NCBI RefSeq assembly: GCF_036226445.1
Contig: NZ_CP108474.1
Coordinates: 3,534,001-3,598,000 of the forward strand
Reading direction: 5' to 3'
Origin: Streptomyces sp. NBC_01255
Lineage (GTDB): Bacteria; Actinomycetota; Actinomycetes; Streptomycetales; Streptomycetaceae
DNA: 64,000 nt
Within the stretch, counting starts at the first letter, position 1; each line of letters opens with the position of its first letter. Positions 51,646 through 59,771 of the stretch are shown piece after piece. A program made the position numbers and the translations under genes. The notes under the pieces were generated by a model. That model had not been told where the DNA came from. It ran no database searches and saw only the letters and a program-made list of their open reading frames with translations.

Positions 51646-52569
51646 TCAGTTCTTCTGGATCTGGTCGAAGCTGAGCTCGACCGGGGTCTCGCGACCGAAG
51701 ATCTCGACGAGGCCCTTGACCTTCTTCGAGTCCGGGTTGATCTCGTTGATCGTGGCCTGGAGGGTCGCGAAGGGACCGTCCGTGACCGTGACCGAGTCGC
51801 CGACCTCGAAGTCCAGAACCTGGACCTCCAGCTTGCGGGCGGGAGCGGGCTTGCCCTCGGCCTCTGCGGCCTCGCGGGCGGCCTTCTCCTCGGCCTCCGG
51901 GGCGAGCATCTTGACGATCTCGTCCAGGGTCAGCGGGTACGGGTCGTAGGCGTTGCCCACGAAGCCGGTGACGCCGGGGGTGTTGCGGACGACGCCCCAG
52001 GACTCGTTCGTCAGGTCCATGCGGACGAGAACGTAGCCGGGAAGCTTGTTCTGCTTGACGTTCTTCCGCTCGCCGCCCTTGATCTGGACGATCTCTTCCT
52101 CGGGGACCTCGGCCTGGTAGATGAAGTCCTCGACGTTGAGCGAGACGGCACGCTGCTCGAGGTTGGCCTTCACGCGCTTCTCGTAGCCGGCGTAGGTGTG
52201 GATGACGTACCACTCGCCGGGGAGGGTGCGGAGCTCCTCGCGAAGCGCGGCGACCGGGTCGACCGGGGCGGCCGGCTCGGCCTCCTCCTCGGTCTCGTCC
52301 TCGGCGTCCTCGACCTCGACGGACTCCTCGTCGTCGGACTCTTCGTCCTCGGAGTCCTCGTCGTCCGACTCCTCGTCGGAGTCCTCGGTCTCGTCGGCTT
52401 CCGCCTCGTCCTCGTCCTCGTCCTCGACGTGGAGAGCGGCGTCCTCGGCGGCGTCGCCGGCAGCGTCGTCAGCAGCGTCGGCCTGGTCCTCGTCGGCGGC
52501 CTCGACGATGTCCAGCTCGTCCTCGACGGACTCGGACTCGAAGGCGTCGTTCAGGTTCGCGTCAGACAC
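51646..52569 (-). CDS. nusG: Transcription factor NusG with long acidic N-terminus
   Basis: 307 residues, GTG start ([20 protein letters not shown]). Residues about 15-115 are an acidic extension rich in Asp, Glu and Ser. The NGN domain follows ([40 protein letters not shown]), then the KOW domain ([20 protein letters not shown]). NusG binds RNA polymerase and couples it to Rho or S10. Long acidic extensions are usual in streptomycete NusG; their role is not established. Confidence 0.97.
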   Translation of the reverse strand: MSDANLNDAFESESVEDELDIVEAADEDQADAADDAAGDAAEDAALHVEDEDEDEAEADETEDSDEESDDEDSEDEESDDEESVEVEDAEDETEEEAEPAAPVDPVAALREELRTLPGEWYVIHTYAGYEKRVKANLEQRAVSLNVEDFIYQAEVPEEEIVQIKGGERKNVKQNKLPGYVLVRMDLTNESWGVVRNTPGVTGFVGNAYDPYPLTLDEIVKMLAPEAEEKAAREAAEAEGKPAPARKLEVQVLDFEVGDSVTVTDGPFATLQATINEINPDSKKVKGLVEIFGRETPVELSFDQIQKN

Positions 52570-52613
52570 GGTGGCTGCTTCTTCCTGCGATACAGATGGG
52601 GTGGAACAAAAAG

Positions 52614-52901
52614 TCAGCCGAAGACGTACTTGACTGCTTCCTGGAAGCCATAGTCAATCACGGTGACAAGGCCGATCATGATGACGACGAAGATAATCAC
52701 CACAGTGGTGTACGACGTCAGCTGGCTACGAGTGGGCCAGACGACCTTGCGGAGTTCCGCCACGATCTGGCGGTAGAAGAGCGCGAGCCGGCCCAGAGGG
52801 CCCTTCTTGCCGCGCTTGCCGCCCTTGCGGGCCTTCTTCTTGGACTCAGAGGCCTCGTCGTCGGCATCAGGCATGTCGATGGAGCCTACGGCGTCCGTCA
52901 C
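52614..52901 (-). CDS. secE: Preprotein translocase subunit SecE
   Basis: 95 residues from GTG 52901. A charged N-terminus ([20 protein letters not shown]) precedes the conserved amphipathic helix [20 protein letters not shown] and one membrane helix ([20 protein letters not shown]). It clamps SecY. It lies next to nusG, the universal arrangement. Confidence 0.97.
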   Translation of the reverse strand: MTDAVGSIDMPDADDEASESKKKARKGGKRGKKGPLGRLALFYRQIVAELRKVVWPTRSQLTSYTTVVIIFVVIMIGLVTVIDYGFQEAVKYVFG

Positions 52902-53005
52902 GATCTCTCACCTGATTCCGGGTCGGCCGTGCCGCGCCCGGGATGGAGCCGCACGGCGGTGCAATGAAGTACGTACATGCGCACAACACCTGGCGGTGTG
53001 TGTAG

Positions 53006-53078
53006 CAGGGCCGGAGGGACTTGAACCCCCAACCGCCGGTTTTGGAGACCGGTGCTCTACCAATTGAGCTACGACCCT
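53006..53078 (-). tRNA. trnW: tRNA-Trp (CCA anticodon)
   Basis: The minus strand folds as a 73-nt cloverleaf with acceptor AGGGTCG/CGGCCCT (one G-U), anticodon loop CTCCAAA and T-arm GGGTTCAAGTCCC. No CCA is encoded. It precedes secE-nusG, as is usual. Confidence 0.95.
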
Positions 53079-53284
53079 TTGTTGGTGTCCCTCAACCTAC
53101 CGCATCGTGAGATGTGGTCGGTGCGGGCCAACGAGCAGTGAGCATACGTGGTGATGGGGGTCCGCGTCGAACAGAAACCGCGCCGACCTGCCCTCGGACG
53201 GGCGTACGACCGGGAATGACCGTTCCTGTCCGGTCCGTGAAACCTGTGTGCCTGGCCCTGACGAGGTCTGGGACGATGGGCCGT

Positions 53285-54511
53285 ATGAGCGCTGCTACCC
53301 CTCCCACCGAGCGTCGGGTCTCCGCCCGCATCGGTGCGATCTCCGAGTCCGCCACCCTCGCCGTCGACGCCAAGGCCAAGGCCCTCAAGGCCGCCGGGCG
53401 CCCGGTGATCGGCTTCGGCGCCGGTGAGCCCGACTTCCCGACCCCCGACTACATCGTCGAGGCGGCCGTCGAGGCTTGCAGGAACCCGAAGTTCCACCGC
53501 TACACGCCGGCCGGCGGTCTGCCCGAGCTGAAGGCCGCGATCGCCGCCAAGACGCTGCGCGACTCGGGCTACGAGGTCGACGCCTCTCAGGTCCTCGTGA
53601 CCAACGGCGGCAAGCAGGCGATCTACGAGGCCTTCGCCGCGATCCTCGACCCGGGCGACGAGGTCATCGTCCCGGCGCCGTACTGGACGACGTACCCCGA
53701 GTCGATCCGTCTCGCGGGCGGCGTCCCGGTGGAGGTCGTGGCCGACGAGACCACCGGCTACCGGGTCTCCGTGGAGCAGCTGGAGGCCGCGCGCACGGAG
53801 AAGACCAAGGTCGTCCTCTTCGTCTCGCCGTCCAACCCGACCGGCGCCGTGTACCCCGAGGCCGACGCCGAGGCGATCGGGCGCTGGGCCGTCGAGCACG
53901 GCCTGTGGGTCCTGACCGACGAGATCTACGAGCACCTCGTCTACGGCGACGCGAAGTTCACGTCGCTGCCGGCGATCGTCCCCGAGCTGCGCGACAAGTG
54001 CATCGTGGTCAACGGTGTCGCGAAGACGTACGCGATGACCGGCTGGCGCGTCGGGTGGATCGTGGGCCCGAAGGACGTCGTGAAGGCCGCGACGAACCTC
54101 CAGTCGCACGCCACGTCCAACGTGAGCAACGTCGCGCAGATCGCCGCCCTCGCCGCCGTCTCGGGCAACCTGGACGCGGTCGCGGAGATGCGCACCGCCT
54201 TCGACCGTCGCCGCCAGACGATCGTGCGGATGCTGAACGAGATCGAGGGCGTGTACTGCCCGACGCCGGAGGGCGCCTTCTACGCGTACCCCTCGGTGAA
54301 GGGTCTGCTCGGCAAGGAGATCCGCGGCAAGCGCCCCGAGACCTCCGTCGAGCTCGCCGCCCTGATCCTCGACGAGGCCGAGGTCGCGGTCGTCCCGGGC
54401 GAGGCCTTCGGCACGCCGGGCTACCTGCGTCTGTCGTACGCGCTCGGCGACGAGGACCTGGTCGAGGGCGTCTCCCGGATCCAGAAGCTGCTGGCCGAGG
54501 CGACCGCCTGA
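53285..54511 (+). CDS. aspC: Pyridoxal-phosphate aminotransferase (aspartate aminotransferase, class I)
   Basis: 408 residues from ATG 53285; the frame is open upstream but without conservation. Fold-type I PLP motifs are present: [20 protein letters not shown], the active-site Lys in [19 protein letters not shown], and the carboxylate-binding Arg in [12 protein letters not shown]. It resembles the I-gamma aspartate aminotransferases that convert aspartate and 2-oxoglutarate to oxaloacetate and glutamate. Related alanine or prephenate aminotransferases cannot be excluded. Confidence 0.88.
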   Translation: MSAATPPTERRVSARIGAISESATLAVDAKAKALKAAGRPVIGFGAGEPDFPTPDYIVEAAVEACRNPKFHRYTPAGGLPELKAAIAAKTLRDSGYEVDASQVLVTNGGKQAIYEAFAAILDPGDEVIVPAPYWTTYPESIRLAGGVPVEVVADETTGYRVSVEQLEAARTEKTKVVLFVSPSNPTGAVYPEADAEAIGRWAVEHGLWVLTDEIYEHLVYGDAKFTSLPAIVPELRDKCIVVNGVAKTYAMTGWRVGWIVGPKDVVKAATNLQSHATSNVSNVAQIAALAAVSGNLDAVAEMRTAFDRRRQTIVRMLNEIEGVYCPTPEGAFYAYPSVKGLLGKEIRGKRPETSVELAALILDEAEVAVVPGEAFGTPGYLRLSYALGDEDLVEGVSRIQKLLAEATA

Positions 54512-54515
54512 TCAC

Positions 54516-54531
54516 CTAGGAACGTTCCTAG
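54516..54531. repeat. 16-bp perfect palindrome after aspC
   Basis: CTAGGAACGTTCCTAG starts five bases after the aspC stop and ends two bases before the terminator stem. It could be a protein-binding site or part of an extended terminator structure. No similar copy was noticed elsewhere in the window. Confidence 0.55.
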
Positions 54532-54533
54532 CT

Positions 54534-54566
54534 GGGCCCCCGCTCTTCGGAGCGGGGGCCCGTTTT
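54534..54566 (+). terminator. Terminator of aspC
   Basis: GGGCCCCCGCTC (54534-54545) with a TTCG loop pairs with GAGCGGGGGCCC (54550-54561), followed by GTTTTT. It is a textbook intrinsic terminator. Confidence 0.95.
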
Positions 54567-54600
54567 TGCGTTCTAGCAAGGTCCCGATCGGGGAAACGGG

Positions 54601-55659
54601 GTGCCTTCGTCCATTCGGGTGCGGCAGTATCAGTCGATGGAGCACGTTTCACGCGACATCACCCTGCTGCCCAAGGCCCATCTGCATCTGCACTTCACCG
54701 GTTCGATGCGGCCCACGACGCTCATCGAGCTGGCCGACAAGTACGGCGTCCATCTTCCCGAGGCGCTGAGCAGCGGTACGCCCCCGAAGCTACGGGCGAC
54801 CGACGAGCGCGGCTGGTTCCGCTTCCAGCGCCTGTACGACATCGCGCGCTCCTGCCTGCGCGAGCCCGAGGACATCCGGCGGCTCGTCCGCGAGGCCGCC
54901 GAGGAGGACGTCAGGGACGGCTCCGGGTGGCTGGAGATCCAGGTCGACCCCACCTCGTACGCCCCACTGCTCGGCGGGCTCATCGCGGCCATGGAGATCA
55001 TCCTGGACGCGGTCGACGCGGCCTCCCGGGAAACCGGGCTCGGGATGCGGGTGCTCGTCGCCGCGAACCGGATGAAGCACCCCCTGGAGGCGCGGACGCT
55101 CGCCCGGCTCGCGGTGCGGTACGCGGACCGGGGCGTGGTCGGCTTCGGGCTCTCCAACGACGAGCGGCGGGGCCTGGCGCGCGACTTCGACCGGGCGTTC
55201 TCGATCGCCCGCGACGGCGGTCTCCTCGCGGCCCCGCACGGTGGGGAGCTGACCGGCCCCGCCTCCGTACGGGACTGCCTGGACGACCTGCGGGCCTCGC
55301 GCGTCGGCCACGGGGTGCGGGCGGCGGAGGACCCCCGGCTGCTGCGGAAGCTGGCGGAGCGCGGGGTGACCTGCGAGGTCTGCCCCGCGTCGAACGTGGC
55401 CCTCGGTGTGTACGAGCGGCACGAGGACGTACCGCTGCGGACGCTCTTCGAGGCGGGTGTCCCGATGGCGCTGGGCGCCGACGACCCGCTGCTCTTCGGC
55501 TCGCGGCTCGCGGCGCAGTACGAGATCGCCCGCCGGTACCACGGGTTCACGGACGCGGAGCTGGCGGAGCTGGCCCGTCAGTCGGTGCGGGGCTCGGCGG
55601 CCCCGGAGGGCGTACGGGCGAAGCTCCTTGCGGGGATCGACGACTGGATCGCCGACTGA
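54601..55659 (+). CDS. add: Adenosine deaminase family protein
   Basis: 352 residues from GTG 54601; the ATG at 54637 would give 340 and matches the conserved core better, while the GTG has the better GGGGAAA spacing. Zinc and catalytic motifs: HLHLHFTGSM (His-x-His), the His-Gly-Gly-Glu of APHGGELTGP, RVGHGVRAAEDP and the Asp-Asp of LGADDPLLFG. It should deaminate adenosine or deoxyadenosine to inosine. Related family members act on other 6-aminopurines, so substrate is not certain. Confidence 0.88.
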   Translation: MPSSIRVRQYQSMEHVSRDITLLPKAHLHLHFTGSMRPTTLIELADKYGVHLPEALSSGTPPKLRATDERGWFRFQRLYDIARSCLREPEDIRRLVREAAEEDVRDGSGWLEIQVDPTSYAPLLGGLIAAMEIILDAVDAASRETGLGMRVLVAANRMKHPLEARTLARLAVRYADRGVVGFGLSNDERRGLARDFDRAFSIARDGGLLAAPHGGELTGPASVRDCLDDLRASRVGHGVRAAEDPRLLRKLAERGVTCEVCPASNVALGVYERHEDVPLRTLFEAGVPMALGADDPLLFGSRLAAQYEIARRYHGFTDAELAELARQSVRGSAAPEGVRAKLLAGIDDWIAD

Positions 55660-55672
55660 TCCCTCGGGTCCG

Positions 55673-56263
55673 TCAGCCGATCCCGCGCATCAGCGTGCGC
55701 GCGATCGAGCGGGCGAAGTCGTCGAGCGGCCCGGGGCCGTCCTCGGTCATCTCGTACGCGAAGGCCCGCTGGACGCAGGCGCCGAGGAGGAGCGCCGCGG
55801 CCGCCCGCGGGTCGGCGTCGGCGGCGACCCGGCCGAGGCGCTGCTCGGTGCGGAGGTAGGCGGTGAGCCCCTCGACGGGCTTGTGCGGGCCGGCGCCGAG
55901 CCGGCGCATGCCCTCTTCGTGGCGGGCCTTGAGCTGCGGCTCGGCGTAGAGCGAGGCGGCCATCGGAAAGCTCTCCTCGTAGAAGAGGGCGGCCTGCCGG
56001 GCGATCTCGGTGAGGTTCTCCTCGACGGTGCGGCTGCCGGGGTCGGCGGCGAGGGCGCCGAGCAGCCCGCCGAGCCGGGGCAGCCGTTCGTCGAGGACGG
56101 TCAGGAAGAGCTCTTCCTTGCTCGCGAAGTACTTGTAGAGCGCCGCCTCCGAGCAGCCGGCCGCCTTGGCGATCTCCTTGGTCGTGGTGCGGGCGAGTCC
56201 CGCCGTCCGCATGAGGTCGCGCGCGGCGTCGACGATCCGTACGCGGGTCGGCCTCTGTTCCAT
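55673..56263 (-). CDS. TetR family repressor
   Basis: 196 residues from ATG 56263, GGAGG upstream. The N-terminal helix-turn-helix is RIVDAARDLMRTAGLARTTT then KEIAKAAGCSEAALYKYFAS. The C-terminal ligand domain is helical. It diverges from an NAD(P)-binding oxidoreductase across 87 bases that contain a palindromic GTGAGTGAACACTTAC, so it probably represses both. Confidence 0.92.
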   Translation of the reverse strand: MEQRPTRVRIVDAARDLMRTAGLARTTTKEIAKAAGCSEAALYKYFASKEELFLTVLDERLPRLGGLLGALAADPGSRTVEENLTEIARQAALFYEESFPMAASLYAEPQLKARHEEGMRRLGAGPHKPVEGLTAYLRTEQRLGRVAADADPRAAAALLLGACVQRAFAYEMTEDGPGPLDDFARSIARTLMRGIG

Positions 56264-56314
56264 GCATCCTCCAGCCACGCTTGACGCGTGAGTGAGTATC
56301 CACCCACCCTGGGG

Positions 56315-56330
56315 GTGAGTGAACACTTAC
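56315..56330. promoter_or_regulatory. Likely TetR operator
   Basis: GTGAGTGAACACTTAC has the inverted core AGTG-AA-CACT. A related GTGAGTGAGTATCCAC lies at 56288-56303. Both sit between the divergent TetR and oxidoreductase genes. Confidence 0.6.
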
Positions 56331-56350
56331 CCACCCCGGGAGGGTGCGAC

Positions 56351-56989
56351 ATGAAGCTCACTGTCTTCGGCGCGACCGGTGGCATCGGCCGGGAGATCGT
56401 CCGCCAGGCACTGGCCTCGGGCCACGAGGTGACGGCGGTGGTACGGGATCCGACGCGGCTGGCGGTGACCGGGGAGCGGCTCGTGGTCCACCGGGCCGAC
56501 CTCGCCGCCCCCGAGACCCTGCGCGCGGCCGTCACCGGCCGGGACGCCGTGCTGTCGGGCCTCGGCGCCCGCGGTCGCGCGGACGCGGCGACGGGCGTGG
56601 CGGCCCGGCTGACCCGCTCGGTGCTCACGGCGATGGAGGCGGAGCGGGTCCGGCGGCTCCTGGTGGTCAGCGCGGCGCCGGTGGGCCCCGCCGCGGAGGG
56701 CGACGGGGTGCTCGACAAGGCCGTCCTCGCCGTGATCAGCAGCGTCCTGAAGGACGTCTACGCCGATCTGCGGGTGATGGAGTCCGCGCTGGCGGCAAGC
56801 GGCACGGACTGGACCTCGGTCCGCCCGCCGAAGCTGACGGACAAGCCGCTCACCGGCCGGTACCGCACGGTCGTCGGCGGCAATCCGCCCCGGGGCCGCA
56901 CGCTGGCCCGCGCGGACGTGGCCCACGCGATGCTGGCGATGATCGACGCCCCGGCGACGGTCAAGCAGGGCGTGGGCGTGGCCTACTAG
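56351..56989 (+). CDS. NAD(P)-binding oxidoreductase, atypical SDR (NmrA-like)
   Basis: 212 residues from ATG 56351, GGGAGGG upstream. The Rossmann glycine motif is VFGATGGIGREIV. The rest follows the atypical short-chain dehydrogenase fold used by flavin-reductase- or biliverdin-reductase-like proteins (VSAAPVGPAAEGDGVLDKAV, TDWTSVRPPKLTDKPLTG). The substrate is unknown. It is regulated with, and probably by, the divergent TetR gene. Confidence 0.85.
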   Translation: MKLTVFGATGGIGREIVRQALASGHEVTAVVRDPTRLAVTGERLVVHRADLAAPETLRAAVTGRDAVLSGLGARGRADAATGVAARLTRSVLTAMEAERVRRLLVVSAAPVGPAAEGDGVLDKAVLAVISSVLKDVYADLRVMESALAASGTDWTSVRPPKLTDKPLTGRYRTVVGGNPPRGRTLARADVAHAMLAMIDAPATVKQGVGVAY

Positions 56990-56993
56990 GCCA

Positions 56994-58052
56994 CTAGATC
57001 TCGACGCCGACGGTCACGGGCTCGTTGACGAGGGTGATCCCGAAGGCGTCCCGGACCCCGGCGACGACCTCGCGGGCGAGGGCGAGGAGGTCCTCGGTGG
57101 TCGCCTCGCCGCGGTTGGTGAGGGCGAGCGTGTGCTTGGTGGAGATCCGGGCGGGCCCGGTTCCGTACCCCTTGGTGAACCCGGCCCGGTCGATCAGCCA
57201 GGCCGCGGAGGTCTTCACTGCGCCGCCCTCGCCCGCGGGGAAGGCCGGCGGGGCGACGTCGGGGCCGAGCCGCTCCGCCACACGGGCCCGGAAGCTGTCG
57301 AACTCGTCGTTCGTGAGGATCGGGTTCGTGAAGAAGGAGCCCGCGGACCAGGTGTCGTGATCCTCCGGGTCCAGGACCATGCCCTTGCCGGCGCGCAGCC
57401 GCAGCACGGTCTCGCGGGCCTGGCCGAGCGGCACCCGGTCGCCCGCCTCGACGCCGAGGGCGCGGGCGGTCTCCGGGTACTTGAGCGGCGCCGACATCCC
57501 GTCCGCGTCCTCCAGCTCGAAGCGGACCCGCAGCACCACGTACCGCTCGGGCTGGTCCTTGAAGAGGCTGTGCCGGTACGAGAAGGCGCACTCGGCGTTG
57601 GTGAGGGTGACGGTCTCCTCGGCGCGCCGGTCGTAGGCGACGACCTCGGTGACGGTCGCGGAGACGTCCTGCCCGTACGCGCCGACGTTCTGGATCGGGG
57701 TCGCGCCGGCCGAGCCGGGGATGCCGGCCAGGCACTCGATCCCGGCGAGTCCGGCCTCGACGGTCCGCGCCACGGCGTCCGTCCAGACCTCGCCCGCGGC
57801 GAGCTCCAGGCGCGAGCCCTCCAGGGCGAAGCCGGTGGTGGCGATGCGCAGCGCCGTGCCGTCGAAGCCCTTGTCCCCGATGACCAGGTTCGAGCCGCCG
57901 CCGATGATCAGCAGCGGGGTGCCCGCGGCGTCGGCCTCGCGGACGGCCGCGACCACCTCGTCGTCGGTGGTGGCGGTGACGAGCCGGGTGGCGGGTCCGC
58001 CGAGCCGGAAGGTGGTCAGGGGCGCGAGGGGGGCGTCGTGGAGTGGCTGCAC
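56994..58052 (-). CDS. murB: UDP-N-acetylenolpyruvoylglucosamine reductase
   Basis: 352 residues, GTG start. FAD-binding motifs: TTFRLGGPATRLV, LIIGGGSNLVIGDKG and GIPGSAGATPIQNVGAYGQD; YRHSLFK and GSFFTNPILT follow. It reduces enolpyruvyl-UDP-GlcNAc to UDP-MurNAc with NADPH in peptidoglycan synthesis. It is placed next to the MaoC pair and rpmG as in related genomes. Confidence 0.96.
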   Translation of the reverse strand: MQPLHDAPLAPLTTFRLGGPATRLVTATTDDEVVAAVREADAAGTPLLIIGGGSNLVIGDKGFDGTALRIATTGFALEGSRLELAAGEVWTDAVARTVEAGLAGIECLAGIPGSAGATPIQNVGAYGQDVSATVTEVVAYDRRAEETVTLTNAECAFSYRHSLFKDQPERYVVLRVRFELEDADGMSAPLKYPETARALGVEAGDRVPLGQARETVLRLRAGKGMVLDPEDHDTWSAGSFFTNPILTNDEFDSFRARVAERLGPDVAPPAFPAGEGGAVKTSAAWLIDRAGFTKGYGTGPARISTKHTLALTNRGEATTEDLLALAREVVAGVRDAFGITLVNEPVTVGVEI

Positions 58053-58108
58053 GGGCTCAAGGGTACGGGCCCGCCGCTTCCGCGACGGGCCCGTGACGCT
58101 CGTAGCCG

Positions 58109-58537
58109 TCAGGCGAGCTCGACCACGGCCCGCGACATGCCGAGGACCTTCTGGCCCGCGCTCATCGCGGTGATGTCGACCCGCACCTTCCGGTCGTCCA
58201 GCTTCGCGGCGACCTTGGCGCTGACCTCGACGAGGGCGCCCTGGTCGTCGTTGGGGACGATGACCGGCTTGGTGAAGCGGACGCCGTACTCGACGACGGC
58301 GGCGGGGTCGCCGGCCCAGTCGGTGACGACGCGGACGGCCTCGGCCATGGTGAACATGCCGTGGGCGATGACGTCGGGGAGGCCGACCTCCACCGCGAAC
58401 TTCTCGTTCCAGTGGATGGGGTTGAAGTCCCCGGAGGCGCCCGCGTACCGCACGAGCGTGGCGCGCGTCACGGGGAAGCTCTGCGCGGGCAGCTCGGTGC
58501 CGACCTCGACGTCGTCGTAGGCGATCTTGGCGGTCAT
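58109..58537 (-). CDS. hadB: MaoC-like dehydratase, HadB type
   Basis: 142 residues. A hot-dog fold with the hydratase-2 catalytic Asp and His in YAGASGDFNPIHWNEKFAVE and GLPDVIAHGMFTMAEAVRV. It likely forms a heterodimer with the adjacent HadA-like subunit. In mycobacteria the equivalent pair dehydrates beta-hydroxyacyl-ACP in FAS-II. In Streptomyces, without mycolates, the substrate is less clear. Confidence 0.88.
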   Translation of the reverse strand: MTAKIAYDDVEVGTELPAQSFPVTRATLVRYAGASGDFNPIHWNEKFAVEVGLPDVIAHGMFTMAEAVRVVTDWAGDPAAVVEYGVRFTKPVIVPNDDQGALVEVSAKVAAKLDDRKVRVDITAMSAGQKVLGMSRAVVELA

Positions 58538-58539
58538 GG

Positions 58540-58992
58540 TCAGGCCCCCTCGGGTGCGCGGGAGACGAGCTTCGTCCAGGCGGTCACGACGTGCTCGCCG
58601 GACGCGTCGTGGACCTCGCCGCGGATGTCCAGGATGTCGTTGCCCGCGAGGGACTTGATCGCCTCGATGGTGGAGGTGACCGAGAGCCGGTCCCCGGCGC
58701 GTACGGGCCGGGTGTAGGCGAACTTCTGGTCGCCGTGGACCACGCGGCTGTAGTCGAGGCCGAGCTGCGGGTCCTCGATGACGGCGCCGGCGGCCTTGAA
58801 CGTGATGGCGAACACGAAGGTGGGCGGGGCGATCACATCGGAGTGCCCGAGCGCCTTGGCCGCCTCGGTGTCGGTGTACGCGGCATTGGCGTCACCGATC
58901 GCCTCGGCGAACTCGCGGATCTTCTCGCGGCCGACCTCGTAGGCCGCGGTGGGCGGATAGGTCCGGCCCACGAAGGACTGGTCGAGCGCCAT
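58540..58992 (-). CDS. hadA: MaoC-like dehydratase N-terminal type, HadA-like
   Basis: 150 residues from ATG 58992, GGAGG upstream. It is a hot-dog domain (FAEAIGDANAAYTDTEAAKA, VIAPPTFVFAITFKAAGAVI) that lacks the full catalytic Asp/His pair, as expected of the non-catalytic HadA/HadC subunit. It is separated from hadB by two bases. Confidence 0.87.
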   Translation of the reverse strand: MALDQSFVGRTYPPTAAYEVGREKIREFAEAIGDANAAYTDTEAAKALGHSDVIAPPTFVFAITFKAAGAVIEDPQLGLDYSRVVHGDQKFAYTRPVRAGDRLSVTSTIEAIKSLAGNDILDIRGEVHDASGEHVVTAWTKLVSRAPEGA

Positions 58993-59056
58993 GGACTCGA
59001 TACCTCCTGGATTCATTACCGATGGTGCGGGTGTCGCCGATCGCGCGGACAAACGA

Positions 59057-59090
59057 CACGAGGCCGCCCCCTAGTGGGGACGGCCTCGTG
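59057..59090 (-). terminator. Terminator of rpmG
   Basis: CACGAGGCCG (59057-59066) pairs with CGGCCTCGTG (59081-59090), with CCCC/GGGG inside. It lies 11 bases past the rpmG stop and upstream of hadA. Confidence 0.75.
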
Positions 59091-59101
59091 TACGAGCCTG
59101 A

Positions 59102-59266
59102 TTAGCGCGTCTCGCGGTGCGCAGTGTGCGAGTTGCAGCGGGGGCAGTGCTTCTTCATCTCAAGACGGTCCGGGTTGTTACGCCGGTTCTTCTTGGTGAT
59201 GTAGTTCCGCTCCTTGCACTCCACGCAGGCCAGCGTGATCTTCGGGCGGACGTCGGTGGCAGCCAC
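59102..59266 (-). CDS. rpmG: 50S ribosomal protein L33
   Basis: 54 residues from GTG 59266, AAGGAG upstream. Two zinc-binding CxxC pairs are kept (CVEC and CPRC), so this is the zinc-containing C+ paralogue. The frame continues upstream across the tRNA genes, but that part is not coding. Confidence 0.95.
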
Positions 59267-59352
59267 GTGAGTGCTCCTTGGACGGATGGGACGGATGAAC
59301 GCATAAAAGAGTAGCCGATCGAAGGACCGACCCCAGAATCGGCTACCGTGTG

Positions 59353-59425
59353 TAGCGGTGACCGGACTTGAACCGGTGACACAGCGATTATGAGCCGCTT
59401 GCTCTACCATCTGAGCTACACCGCT
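59353..59425 (-). tRNA. trnM: tRNA-Met (CAT anticodon)
   Basis: A 73-nt cloverleaf on the minus strand: acceptor AGCGGTG/CACCGCT, anticodon loop CTCATAA and T-arm CGGTTCAAGTCCG. The paired first acceptor base and the D-arm mark it as elongator, not initiator. Confidence 0.93.
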
Positions 59426-59469
59426 TTGATGATCTGGATCCCGCCCTAAGGCGGGGTCCTTCTCACCAG

Positions 59470-59542
59470 AGCCCCAATACGGAATCGAACCGTAGACCTT
59501 CTCCTTACCATGGAGACGCTCTACCGACTGAGCTATTGGGGC
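59470..59542 (-). tRNA. trnT: tRNA-Thr (GGT anticodon)
   Basis: A 73-nt cloverleaf: acceptor GCCCCAA/TTGGGGC, anticodon stem TCTCC/GGAGA with loop ATGGTAA, and T-arm CGGTTCGATTCCG. It is 44 bases from tRNA-Met and probably co-transcribed with it and rpmG. Confidence 0.94.
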
Positions 59543-59771
59543 GAGCGAGGAAGACATTACACGGTCTCCCGCCCATCACCCAAATCGGTTTCCGCGTGCC
59601 CGCGCGACGCCCCTCACCCGGCCCCCGCGACGGCTCTCACCAGGCGTCACGTACGCCACTCGTGGACTCATCGGTACGACTATTGCGCTCCTCCTCGAAG
59701 GCGGGACCGAGCCCCCCTAGGCTCTGCCCCACCTTGCGCGATCTTGATCTTGAGGAGCCTTGAGGAGCCCG

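Noticed and set aside
59267..59557. Extended N-terminus of rpmG running through two tRNA genes
   Set aside because: The tRNA cloverleaves occupy this sequence and the GTG at 59266 gives the normal 54-residue L33.
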